Both the position numbers and the translations under genes were made by a program. Shown here in pieces: positions 17,721-25,516 of a DNA stretch of 64,000 nucleotides. How positions within the stretch are numbered: the first letter of the stretch is position 1; every line of letters begins with the position of its first letter. Source of the DNA: Planctomycetota bacterium (GTDB lineage: Bacteria; Planctomycetota; UBA1135; GCA-002686595); assembly GCA_023150475.1 (NCBI GenBank), contig JAKLKU010000001.1, positions 186,001 to 250,000 on the forward strand, in the 5' to 3' direction. Under the pieces are notes generated by a model, which made no database searches, was not told the DNA's origin, and was given only the letters and a program-made list of their open reading frames with translations.

Positions 17721-17727
17721 GAGCGCG

Positions 17728-17733
17728 AGGTTA
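17728..17733 (-). promoter_or_regulatory. TAACCT -10 box, seven bases before the GTG
   Basis: On the minus strand GGCTAACCT ends seven bases before the PTPS/QueD GTG. It belongs to the leaderless set and decides the start of this gene. Confidence 0.45.
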
Positions 17734-17762
17734 GCCCGCGAACGCGCGCCGTCCAACCTCGC

Positions 17763-18500
17763 TCAACGCTCGGCGGTCAGGTTCGGCGACTTCCAACGGA
17801 CGAGCGTGCCGTCCGGCGCCCGTTCGAGCTCGAACGGCGCGCCCCACGCGTCGACGCGATAACGCTCCGACGCAGGCACGAGTCCGGCACCGACGAGAGT
17901 CGCGAGCAATCCACTAGGATCGGCGTCGACCGGGTTCGCCGACGACGTCGTCGAGGTCGGGCCCCGCTCCGCGAGGTGACGCTCGAGGGCGCCGTTCAGC
18001 GTCGCGAGCCGCTCACGCGTGATCTCGGCGCGGATCCAACCGACGTCGAGCTCGACTTTGACGTCGTCGTCGCTGCCGAACACGGCGTCTTCACCAGCGC
18101 TGGTCACGTCGAACCGATCGCCCTGCGCCGTGAGCTTCACGCCGCGCGACCACGCATCGAGGCCGAGTTCCGGAGCCGCGAGCCCGAGTTCGGTCTCCGA
18201 GCGCGCCTCGCCGTCCTCGGGCTCGAGGTACGGCCCCGCCCAACCGGCGAGCTCCCGGGCGTCGACGAGCGCCGCGACGGTCGGCGGGAACTCCAGCGTG
18301 TCGCGGAAGAACTCGCCTCCGGCGCGCGCGATCGTCGTGAGTTCGTCGCGCGTCACTCGCTTCTGACGATACGACCGAATCGTGTCGTAGGCAGGCACGG
18401 CGGCTGCGACGAGCACCGCGAGGATCGCGGCGACCATGCAGAGCTCGGGCAGCGTGAACGCGGCGCGCAACGAGCGGACGAAAGGTCGGCGGCGGGACAT
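17763..18500 (-). CDS. Pseudopilin-like protein with GspG-type core
   Basis: 245 residues. The N-terminus SLRAAFTLPELCMVAAILAVLVAAAVP is a type IV prepilin-like leader with Phe+1, Thr, Leu and Glu+5. However, the residue before the cleavage site is alanine where glycine is expected. After the N-terminal helix comes a GspG-like core: FPPTVAALVDARELAGWAGPYLE, then DAWSRGVKLTAQGDRFDVTSAGEDAVFGSDDDV, the calcium-binding end of type II secretion major pseudopilins. About 80 further residues finish with a second DAWGAPFELE segment, so the GspG C-module looks partly duplicated. No other secretion gene is nearby, so it is an orphan. Confidence 0.75.
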   Translation of the reverse strand: MSRRRPFVRSLRAAFTLPELCMVAAILAVLVAAAVPAYDTIRSYRQKRVTRDELTTIARAGGEFFRDTLEFPPTVAALVDARELAGWAGPYLEPEDGEARSETELGLAAPELGLDAWSRGVKLTAQGDRFDVTSAGEDAVFGSDDDVKVELDVGWIRAEITRERLATLNGALERHLAERGPTSTTSSANPVDADPSGLLATLVGAGLVPASERYRVDAWGAPFELERAPDGTLVRWKSPNLTAER

Positions 18501-18680
18501 GGCGAGGGACGGCCGAACGCTGCCCACGATCGAGCTCGCGAACGGCCGTCGCTCTGTTCGACCGCGAATCGATGCGTCTTGAGCGGCGCGCGGCGGCGGA
18601 AAGAAGTTCCGCTGCGTCCGTGCGAAACCTCGCGCGTCCGGTGCAGCCGCACGGCACGGGACGAGACGCACTCCACGGGC

Positions 18681-18686
18681 TACAGT
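18681..18686 (+). promoter_or_regulatory. TACAGT -10 box, ten bases before the ATG
   Basis: GGCTACAGT ends ten bases before the FkbM-family ATG at 18697. A transcript starting about seven bases later would have a leader of only a few bases. Confidence 0.5.
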
Positions 18687-18696
18687 GCGAAGCCCC

Positions 18697-19533
18697 ATGA
18701 AGTTCGAAGCGCGCACCGTCCGGCCGCCCGGCCTCGGCATCGAGTTCGACGTCCTCGCGGACGACGCGATCATCGGCCCTGCGATCGAACGCGGGTCTTG
18801 GGCCGACCACGAGACGGCGCTCTTCCGGGCGCACCTCTCGCGAGGCGATCGCGTGCTCGACCTCGGCGCGAACGTCGGTTGGTTCGCCGTGCAAGCGATC
18901 CTCGCCGGCTGCGAGGTGCACGCGTTCGAGCCGGTGCCGCAGATCGCCGAGCTCGCGCGGCGCAACATGGAACGCGCGGAGAAGGTCGGCGGCGGCAAGG
19001 GCATCCTGCACGTCGCGGCGGCCGGCGCCGAGCCCGCTCGCGCCGAGATCGCCCTCGCCGCGCAGAACCACGGCGACAACCGCGTGATCGACTCCACGGC
19101 GGGCAAGCCCGAGGACATGCGAGGCGCCGAGACGGTCTCGATCGAGATCGTGCGAGTCGACGACGTCGTCCGCGGACCGTTCCGCTTCGTCAAGATCGAC
19201 ACGCAGGGCTTCGAATGGCTCGCGCTGCAAGGCGCGGTCAAAGCGCTCGACGCGAGCCCGCGGCTAGGCCTCTTGATGGAGTTCTGGCCGTACGCGCTGC
19301 GCGGCACGAAGCCCGAGACTCTGCTCGACTGGCTCTTCGAACGCGGCTTCGCACTCGGCAAGGCGACCGAAGCGCCCTACTCGATGACCAAGGAACGCAT
19401 CCTGCGCCAGGCGCTCGCCCGCGATCCGGTCAAAGGCGGCATCGACCTCTACGGCGCGCGCGGCACGGCGTTCCACGTGCTCGGAACCGGCAAACGACTG
19501 CACGGCGCGTGGCGCGCGCTGCGCGAGCCCTGA
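18697..19533 (+). CDS. FkbM-family methyltransferase
   Basis: 278 residues. SAM-binding motif I is VLDLGANVGWFAVQA, followed by HAFEPVPQIAELARRN (motif II) and FRFVKIDTQGFEWLALQGA, the FkbM signature of Lys-Ile-Asp-x-x-Gly. FkbM-type enzymes O-methylate sugars, polyketides or peptides; nothing nearby names the substrate. The sulfotransferase, FkbM gene and WaaP-like fragment together hint at a surface-polysaccharide neighbourhood. The ATG at 18697 is chosen over one four codons upstream because of the TACAGT box just ahead. Confidence 0.85.
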   Translation: MKFEARTVRPPGLGIEFDVLADDAIIGPAIERGSWADHETALFRAHLSRGDRVLDLGANVGWFAVQAILAGCEVHAFEPVPQIAELARRNMERAEKVGGGKGILHVAAAGAEPARAEIALAAQNHGDNRVIDSTAGKPEDMRGAETVSIEIVRVDDVVRGPFRFVKIDTQGFEWLALQGAVKALDASPRLGLLMEFWPYALRGTKPETLLDWLFERGFALGKATEAPYSMTKERILRQALARDPVKGGIDLYGARGTAFHVLGTGKRLHGAWRALREP

Positions 19534-19552
19534 GCCGGAGCCGCGCTCGACC

Positions 19553-20128
19553 TCAGCGCGAGAACGCTTCCGGCGCGGGCACGCGCGGACCGTCGAAGCC
19601 GCCGAGCATCGCGCGCAGTTGCGGCGCGAGCCCGTTCCACGCGCTGCGAGCCAGCGGCTCGAAATCGATCGTCTCGCGCGTCACGAGAAAACTCTCGCGC
19701 TCGATGCGCACGCGCGAACGCACTTCGCCGACGAGCACGATGTGCGGCGCCGCGATGCCGACCCGCTTCAGGATCTTGCGCATCCGCGCTTCTTGCGCGG
19801 CCGCCGAAAGCGGCTTGCGACCATGCAGCAGATCGTCGAGCCAGTCGGTGCGCCGCGACCCCTTGCGGTAGCGCGCGAAGAGCGCCGCGTCCTTGCCCGG
19901 GATGCAACGCACCCAGAGGTCCGGCTTGCGCTCGACCGTCACGCCGCAGAGATCCTCGGCGCGCCAGCGCTCGGGTTCGACGAGCCCGAGCTCGCGCAGG
20001 CGTTCGTACCACTCGCGCTCGACGCGCAGTTCGCCGCCGGGGATGGTGATCCGCGCCCAGCCGGGACGTCGCGGATCGGGAATCGGTTCCTGGGCCGAGG
20101 GGCTCATGGAGTTCGCGAGTGCTTCCAT
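19553..20128 (-). CDS. Small protein resembling the N-lobe of a WaaP/InaA-type kinase
   Basis: 191 residues, no signal peptide. Residues of about 80-155 resemble the N-lobe of the lipopolysaccharide kinase (WaaP/InaA/Kdk) family: DLWVRCIPGKDAALFARYRK with strand-lysine geometry, then SAAAQEARMRKILKRVGI, AAPHIVLVGEV, and ESFLVTRETI, which in kinases lead to the hinge. The protein then stops after a short tail, so the catalytic loop (HxD) and metal-binding motif are absent. No continuation appears in the other frames, where the FkbM gene begins. It is either a shortened, non-catalytic domain or a decayed gene. The similarity is by eye and not strong. Confidence 0.45.
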   Translation of the reverse strand: MEALANSMSPSAQEPIPDPRRPGWARITIPGGELRVEREWYERLRELGLVEPERWRAEDLCGVTVERKPDLWVRCIPGKDAALFARYRKGSRRTDWLDDLLHGRKPLSAAAQEARMRKILKRVGIAAPHIVLVGEVRSRVRIERESFLVTRETIDFEPLARSAWNGLAPQLRAMLGGFDGPRVPAPEAFSR

Positions 20129-20167
20129 GGTACAGCGGGGCGCAAGTCCTTCCGCAAGCCCGGTTGC

Positions 20168-20173
20168 TACGCT
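20168..20173 (+). promoter_or_regulatory. TACGCT -10 box, eleven bases before the ATG
   Basis: TTGCTACGCT, an extended -10 form, ends 11 bases before the amidohydrolase ATG at 20185. It is the same nine-base core as at 11846-11854. Confidence 0.5.
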
Positions 20174-20184
20174 GCGCCGCCGCC

Positions 20185-21096
20185 ATGCAGATCCTCGACT
20201 TCCACGTCCACTTCTTCAGCCGCCCGTACTTCGAAGCGCTCGCCGCGCAGTCGCCGCTCCCCGGCACGGTCGCGGAAAAGTTGGCCCGGGTCGCCGAGAA
20301 GGCCGGCCTCGAGATCCCGGGGCCCGATCTCGCCGCGCACCGAGCGCGTTGGCTCGCCGAACTCGACAAGAACGACGTCGAGCGCATGGCCTGTTTCTCG
20401 TCGGCGCCCGAGGAGACCGCGGCCGTCGCCGAAGCCTGCGCTGGATCCGACGGACGGCTCGTGCCGTTCGCGCTGGTCAACCCGAAGGTCGAAGGCACGG
20501 CCGAGCGAGTGGCGAAACTGATCGAGGAAAAGGGCTTCCGCGGCGTGTTGCTCTTCCCGGCGCTGCACCACTACAAGATCTCGGAGAGCGTGTGCGAGCC
20601 GCTTTTGAAGGTCCTCGCCGAGCGCAAAGCCGTCGCGTACGTGCACTGCGGCCTGTTGATCGTGAAGTTGCGCGACCTGCTGCAGTTGCCGCGCACGATC
20701 GACATCCAGTACGCGAATCCGATCGAGCTCGTCGCCGCCGCCAACAAGTTCCCCGACGCGCGGCTCGTCGTCCCCCACTTCGGCGCGGGCTTCTTCCGCG
20801 AAGCGTTGTTCGCCGGCGCGCAGTGCCCGAACGTGTACGTCGACACGTCGAGCTCGAACTCGTGGCTCGCGACGCAACCGGCGCCGCTCGCCCTGAAGGA
20901 CGTGTTCGCGCGCGCGCTCGGCGTGTTCGGCCCGAAGCGCATCCTCTTCGGCACGGACTCGAACACGTTCCCGTCAGGCTGGCGCCGCGACCGCTACGAC
21001 GAACAGCAGGCGGCGCTTTCCGCGATCGGCGCGAGCGTCGAGGTGCAAGCCGCGATCTTCGCCGAGAACGCGCGGCGCCTGCTCGCCCGCGCGTGA
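20185..21096 (+). CDS. Amidohydrolase-2 family metal-dependent hydrolase
   Basis: 303 residues in a TIM-barrel amidohydrolase fold. The HxH metal site is at the start of strand 1 (LDFHVHFF); later come VAYVHCG with a histidine on strand 5, VVPHFGAGF with another, and ILFGTDSNTFP, whose aspartate closes the metal site. This is the pattern of the decarboxylase/lactonase group (amidohydrolase 2). The reaction is not identified. The gene converges on the EboB-like TatD gene (31 bases between stops), which encodes a second metal-dependent hydrolase of a related fold. Confidence 0.85.
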   Translation: MQILDFHVHFFSRPYFEALAAQSPLPGTVAEKLARVAEKAGLEIPGPDLAAHRARWLAELDKNDVERMACFSSAPEETAAVAEACAGSDGRLVPFALVNPKVEGTAERVAKLIEEKGFRGVLLFPALHHYKISESVCEPLLKVLAERKAVAYVHCGLLIVKLRDLLQLPRTIDIQYANPIELVAAANKFPDARLVVPHFGAGFFREALFAGAQCPNVYVDTSSSNSWLATQPAPLALKDVFARALGVFGPKRILFGTDSNTFPSGWRRDRYDEQQAALSAIGASVEVQAAIFAENARRLLARA

Positions 21097-21127
21097 CGGT
21101 TGGCGAGCTGCGGCGCTCGACGGCCGT

Positions 21128-22024
21128 CTAGTTCGGGATCGCCGCGTCCACGCGCGGTTGTTGGCCGCGGAGGACCGAATTCTCGCCGTAGAAGGCGCGT
21201 TGGTCGATCTGCGGGGTGCGCTCCAGCGCTTCGACGTCGATCTGGCCCGACTGCGCGTACGCGTCGAGTCCGTTCTTCCACGTCACGAGCTCGACCGCTT
21301 CCGCCGACACGCCGCGCTCGAGCATCAACGCCGCCGTCTTCGGCACCGACAACGGATCGCTGATCCCCCAGTCGGCCGACGAGTCGACGATGATCTGCTT
21401 CGGACCGTACTTCTTGACGATCTCGACCATCCGCTCGGAGCCCATCTTCGTGTGCGGATAGATGGTGAACGCGGCCCACGCGCCCGCTTCGAGCACGTCT
21501 TCGACCGTCTCTTCGTTGTTGTGGTCGATCACGAGCTTCTGCATCGGCACGCCGTGGTGCTTCGCGAGCTCGAGCGAGCGACGGATGCCGCGCTTCTTGT
21601 CGCGGTGCGGCGAGTGCACCATCACGACCATGTCGTGCCGGCGCGCGAAGTCGAGTTGCCACTCGTACGCGAACTCCTCGGCCTTGGTGATCTCGTCGTA
21701 GCCGATCTCGCCGATCGCCACGACGCCTTCCTTCAACGCGAAGCGCGGGATCAGCTCGAGCACTTCCTTCGCGAGACCTTCGTTGTTCGCTTCCTTCGAG
21801 TTGAGCCCGATCGCGCAGTAGTGCGCGACGCCGAACTGCGAGCAGCGGAAGCGCTCCCACCCGACCAACGCGGAGAAGTAGTCGATGTACGACCCGAGCT
21901 GCGTGCGCGGCTGGCCCATCCAGAATGCAGGCTCGATCACGCCGCGGATGCCGGCCTTGGCCATCGCCTCGAGGTCGTCGGTCGTGCGGCTCGCCATGTG
22001 GATGTGGGGATCGAAGAAGCGCAT
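21128..22024 (-). CDS. TatD-family metal-dependent hydrolase (EboB-like)
   Basis: 298 residues. It has the TatD barrel: FDPHIHM at strand 1, IGEIGYDE with the metal-binding glutamate, MVHSPHRDK with a histidine, LVIDHNNEETV, and VDSSADWGISDP with the aspartate. The order follows the TatD-like member (EboB) of the ebo clusters first described for scytonemin precursor transport. It lies directly after eboA, whose stop codon shares one base with this start. It is the last gene of a five-gene operon. The first four codons read as the usual short lead, so the start is firm. Confidence 0.8.
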   Translation of the reverse strand: MRFFDPHIHMASRTTDDLEAMAKAGIRGVIEPAFWMGQPRTQLGSYIDYFSALVGWERFRCSQFGVAHYCAIGLNSKEANNEGLAKEVLELIPRFALKEGVVAIGEIGYDEITKAEEFAYEWQLDFARRHDMVVMVHSPHRDKKRGIRRSLELAKHHGVPMQKLVIDHNNEETVEDVLEAGAWAAFTIYPHTKMGSERMVEIVKKYGPKQIIVDSSADWGISDPLSVPKTAALMLERGVSAEAVELVTWKNGLDAYAQSGQIDVEALERTPQIDQRAFYGENSVLRGQQPRVDAAIPN

Positions 22025-22929
22025 CAGCGGGCTCCTTGCACGGCGGCGCCGGCGAGTTGGAACGCGGACGAATCGGAACGGCCGGCCAACGCGCCGGAGA
22101 GCGTGTCGCGGACGAGCTCGTCCTTCTCGACGGCGACGAGCGAGCGCAAGCGGTCGAGCTCACCCGCACGCGCGAAGCCGAGCGCAGCCGCCGCGCGGCC
22201 GCGCGACGTGCCACGCGCGAACTCGTGCTCGAGCGACTGCAGCCCGCGCGCGCCGGCGAACTTGCCGAGGCACATCCAGGTCTCCGGATTGACGGGCCGG
22301 CCGGCGCTGCGCCGTTCGTCGGCGAGGTCGAGCGCCATGCGGGCGAGCTCCGGATCGACGCGTTCGTCGAAGCCGAACACGCGCCAGAGCGGCGCTTCGA
22401 TGAAGAGCGCCTTGATCGCGAGTTGGCGCCAACCGACGGCGTCGAAGAAGCGCGCGGCGTACGGCGAGTCGCATGCGATCGCTTCGAACGCGCTGCGCAT
22501 GTTCGAGCGGGCGCCTTCGCGGGCCCGCGCGAGGAACCGCTCCGGCGCCGGCAGGTGCGGCAGGCTCTTCAAGAGCGCCGAGTGTTCGCCGACGTCGGCG
22601 TAACGGAAGAGCTCGTCGGTCGCGCGCGCCCCGGCGTCGCGGTCGAGGTCCTGGTGCGCGAAGAGCAGCGCGGCACGCGTCGCTTCGAGCGCGGTCCAGC
22701 GCTCGGGGTCGAAGCCGGGCATCAGCGAACGCGCACGGGCGCGCTCGGCGTCGCTCGGCGCGAGCGCGACCTTCGGCCGCACCCAGCGGCTCGCTTCGGA
22801 GAAGAGCACGCAGAAGCGCTCGTCGTCGACGCCGCGCGCGCTCTCCGCAGCGGCTCGTTCGAACCAGGCGCGAGCTTCGGCGCTCCAGCGGCGCGCCGCG
22901 AGTTCGCGGAGGAGGACTTGGGTGTTCAT
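22024..22929 (-). CDS. EboA-domain protein
   Basis: 301 residues. It matches the EboA pattern of helical repeats: ARAWFERAAAE, RFCVLFSEASRWV, PGFDPERWTALEATRAALL, DELFRYADVGEHSALLKSLPHLP, REGARSNMRSAFEAIACDSPYA and AIKALFIEAPLWRVFGFDERVDPELARM, then AGRPVNPETWMCLG. EboA is the marker of ebo clusters, which in cyanobacteria help move a precursor to the periplasm. It is probably cytoplasmic. Its start overlaps the upstream gene by ATGA and its stop overlaps the TatD-family start, so the three are translationally linked. No UbiA-type prenyltransferase (EboC) or dehydroquinate-synthase-like protein (EboD) is found near it. Confidence 0.85.
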   Translation of the reverse strand: MNTQVLLRELAARRWSAEARAWFERAAAESARGVDDERFCVLFSEASRWVRPKVALAPSDAERARARSLMPGFDPERWTALEATRAALLFAHQDLDRDAGARATDELFRYADVGEHSALLKSLPHLPAPERFLARAREGARSNMRSAFEAIACDSPYAARFFDAVGWRQLAIKALFIEAPLWRVFGFDERVDPELARMALDLADERRSAGRPVNPETWMCLGKFAGARGLQSLEHEFARGTSRGRAAAALGFARAGELDRLRSLVAVEKDELVRDTLSGALAGRSDSSAFQLAGAAVQGAR

Positions 22930-24170
22930 CGTTTGGACTCGTCGGAGAGGCCCGCGTCGAGCGCGAGCGCCGCGAACGCGGTCGAAGCTTGGATCATGTA
23001 CGTCGAAGCGAGGAAGTCGCCGAACGAGCCGTCGGGGCGCTGCGTCTTGACGATTTCGGGCCTGAGCTTGCGGCGCCAGGCCTCGCGCTCCGCCTCGGGC
23101 AGGAGCTCGACGACCAAGGCTGCATGGTAGTGCCCGTAGAAGTAGAAGTAAGCCGCGTTGAAGTAGTAGGCCTCGTGCGGAATCGGACGCATGCGCGCTA
23201 CGTCGAGGTACTCGTGGTGCGCGAAGAAGTCGCGCAGGCCCGCGACGAGTTTGTCCGGCGTGACCGAGCGCTCGCCGGCTCGGAAGAGCGCCCAGTTGCA
23301 GACCTGCGTGCGCCCGAGCGAGCCGCGGATGTCGTTGATCGATTCGCCGCCGATCCACGGGAGCATGTCGAGGCTGTACTGGTACGCACCGTTGGGCAGG
23401 GCGCAGCGGCGTACGAAGCCGATCGCCCGTTTGCGCAGGTCGCGATCGGCGATCCAACCGAGCTCTTCGGCGAAGCCGAGCGCCGGGATCACGGCCGCCG
23501 TGGTGAAGCTCGTCGCCCACTTCGGTCGCGCGGTGAACGGCGGGTCGTCGTAGTAGCCCCAACCGCCGCTCGGCGTCTGCATCGTCTCGAGCACTTTCGC
23601 GAGCTCACGACCGCGCGCGCCGAGCTGCGTGCGCCACGGCTCGCCGACGAAGCGCGGGTCCTTCGCGAGCGCCGTGCACGCGACCGTGCCGAAGACACCG
23701 GCCCAAACGTGGTCGACGTCCCAGTCGTCGCCGCGTTTCGGCAACGGCGCGGAGCAGAGGAACGTGACGCCTTTCTCCAGCACGGCCCGGCGCTCGGGCG
23801 ACTCGGGCGCTTCGGCGAGCGCGAGCGTGCAGAGCGCGCTCGACGCGTACTGCCACGCGTAGACGCCTTGCACGGTGATGAAGTCCTCGACGAAACCTTC
23901 GATCGTGCGCGTGCCCCAACTGCCGTCGCGGTTCTGCTTCGCGACGATCCAGGCGAGCGCGTGGTCGCGGGACGCACGCGCCGCGTTCGCGTCGAGCTCG
24001 TCGCTCGGGCCGAGTTTCGGTTTGGGCGCCTGCTCGAGCGCCGGCTTCGAGTCACGTGCGGGAGCTTGCGGCGCCGCGGTCGTGCCGGCGTCTTGCGCGG
24101 GACTCGCCGCGCTCGCGAGCAACACGGCCGAAAGCACCGAGCCGCAAAGGCCACGAACGAACGTCTTCAT
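22926..24170 (-). CDS. Secreted prenyltransferase/squalene-cyclase-repeat protein (second copy)
   Basis: 414 residues. An N-terminal signal peptide (GLCGSVLSAVLLASAASPAQ) precedes a charged linker. The body is an alpha/alpha-barrel of the terpene-cyclase or prenyltransferase type, with QW-like motifs KQNRDGSWG, QTPSGGWGYYDDPPF and QRPDGSFGD. The classical DXDD of squalene-hopene cyclase is not visible; the conserved acidic site is YDDPPF. Near the C-terminus is HEAYYFNAAYFYFYGHYHAA, whose histidines recur in the neighbouring paralogue. It may be a secreted cyclase-like enzyme or a binding protein. It overlaps both neighbours by four bases (ATGA at 24167-24170 and at 22926-22929). Confidence 0.8.
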   Translation of the reverse strand: MKTFVRGLCGSVLSAVLLASAASPAQDAGTTAAPQAPARDSKPALEQAPKPKLGPSDELDANAARASRDHALAWIVAKQNRDGSWGTRTIEGFVEDFITVQGVYAWQYASSALCTLALAEAPESPERRAVLEKGVTFLCSAPLPKRGDDWDVDHVWAGVFGTVACTALAKDPRFVGEPWRTQLGARGRELAKVLETMQTPSGGWGYYDDPPFTARPKWATSFTTAAVIPALGFAEELGWIADRDLRKRAIGFVRRCALPNGAYQYSLDMLPWIGGESINDIRGSLGRTQVCNWALFRAGERSVTPDKLVAGLRDFFAHHEYLDVARMRPIPHEAYYFNAAYFYFYGHYHAALVVELLPEAEREAWRRKLRPEIVKTQRPDGSFGDFLASTYMIQASTAFAALALDAGLSDESKR

Positions 24171-25516
24171 CGCCGTCCCTCCGGCAATCCCAACGCGAGC
24201 GCCGCCGCCGCCATGCCCGTGCACGCGGCGACGTTGTACGACTGGGACTGGTAGTCGCAGAACGAGCCGTCGGTGCGCTGCGTCTTGACGACGTGCGGCC
24301 GCAGGCGCGCGTGGAACGACTCGCGACTTTCGACCGGCAGCAGCTCGATCGCTTTCGCCGCGTAAAGGTGCCCGAAGTAGTAGAAGTAGCCGGCGTTCGC
24401 GTAGTACGCCTCGTGCGGCACCGGCCTCATGCGCGCGACGTCGAGGAACCGATGCTCCTCGAAGAACGTGGCGAGTCCGATCTCGAGCTTGTCGGAGGTG
24501 ATCGAACGTTCGCCGACCCGCGCGAGCGCCCAGTTGCAGACTTGGATGCGACCGAGCGAGCCTTTGACGCCGTCGATGTGCTCGCCGCCGCCGAAGCGAG
24601 AGATCGGCCGCAGGTCGTAGGCGTACGCGCCGTTCGGCAACGCGCAACGGCGCACGTAGTCGCGAGCGCGACGGACGAGCGCGGTGTCGTCTCGACCCGG
24701 CCCACCGGCCGTACTCGCGTCATCGATCGCCGCGAGCCACCCGAGCTCGCGCGCCCGCGCGAACGCCGGCAACACGGCGGCCGTCGAGAAGCTCGTCGCC
24801 CACTTCGGCCGCGCGGTGAACGGCGGATCGTCGTAGTAGCCCCAACCGCCTTCGGGCACCTGGGTCGCGACGAGGAACGCCGCGCAGTCGCGACCGCGCG
24901 CGGCGAGCCGCGTGCGCCAGGCGTCGCTCGCGAAGCGCGGATCGTCGGCGACGTGCACGCACGTGACGAGCCCGTAGACCGCCGCCCACATCGTGTCGTT
25001 GTCCCAGTCGCTCGGACGTTTCGGAAAGCGCGTGGTCACGAGCCACTCGACGGCGCGCTCGAGCGCGCGACGGCGTTCCGGTGTCTCCGGCGCAAGCGCG
25101 AGACCGTACGCCGCAAGCGCGACGCCCGCGTACTGCCATGCGTAGTAGCTCTCGAGCGCGTAGTGCGAGTCCCAGAGCCCTTCGATCGTCGGCGTGCCGA
25201 ACGACCCGTCGGCGTTCTGGGTGCGCACCAGGAAGTCGAGAGCGCGCGCGAGCGCCGCCCGCGCGTCGGCGGCGGTGAGCGTGTCGGGCACCGCGGCGTC
25301 CCGGGCGGCGAGCTCGGGATTCGCGCGCACCGCGGCGGATCCGTCTTCATCCACCGACGCCAGCGACCGCGGCTCGTACGGTGCCGGCTCGCCGAGCGAG
25401 ACTCCCCGGAGCGACGAACCTGCGTCCGCGACGCTCGCCGCGCACGCGAGCACGAGCCCGGCGAGCACGAACCCGCCGGGCACGAACCCGCCGGGCACGC
25501 GAGCGCGCACGTTCAC
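24167..25516 (-). CDS. Secreted prenyltransferase/squalene-cyclase-repeat protein (first copy)
   Basis: 449 residues. It is a paralogue of the next gene: both hold GGWGYYDDPPFTARPKW, CALPNGAY, QVCNWAL and HEAYY.NA.YFY. This one starts with GTG at 25516, because that codon overlaps the lipoprotein stop in GTGA; a GTG two codons further in is also possible. The signal peptide GGFVPGGFVLAGLVLACAASVADA is encoded by a 15-bp tandem repeat. The two paralogues are about the same length and probably act together, perhaps as a heterodimer. The shared acidic and histidine residues could bind a metal or a polyprenyl substrate; neither is proven. Confidence 0.8.
   Translation of the reverse strand: MNVRARVPGGFVPGGFVLAGLVLACAASVADAGSSLRGVSLGEPAPYEPRSLASVDEDGSAAVRANPELAARDAAVPDTLTAADARAALARALDFLVRTQNADGSFGTPTIEGLWDSHYALESYYAWQYAGVALAAYGLALAPETPERRRALERAVEWLVTTRFPKRPSDWDNDTMWAAVYGLVTCVHVADDPRFASDAWRTRLAARGRDCAAFLVATQVPEGGWGYYDDPPFTARPKWATSFSTAAVLPAFARARELGWLAAIDDASTAGGPGRDDTALVRRARDYVRRCALPNGAYAYDLRPISRFGGGEHIDGVKGSLGRIQVCNWALARVGERSITSDKLEIGLATFFEEHRFLDVARMRPVPHEAYYANAGYFYYFGHLYAAKAIELLPVESRESFHARLRPHVVKTQRTDGSFCDYQSQSYNVAACTGMAAAALALGLPEGRR
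25450..25494. repeat. 15-bp tandem repeat in a signal peptide
   Basis: Three 15-bp units (GCACGAACCCGCCGG and variants) code for the repeated GGFVP/GGFVL/AGLVL stretch of the signal peptide of the first cyclase-repeat protein. The length stays in frame, so unit gain or loss would change only the hydrophobic core. Confidence 0.75.

Noticed and set aside
19449-20498. Frameshifted remainder of the WaaP-like kinase
   Set aside because: I looked in the other minus frames for HxD or metal-binding motifs and saw none; the region codes for FkbM on the other strand.
22024-22929. A complete ebo cluster
   Set aside because: EboC (UbiA), EboD and the other parts were looked for in the flanking 5 kb on both sides and are not there; only EboA and the TatD-like EboB can be supported.
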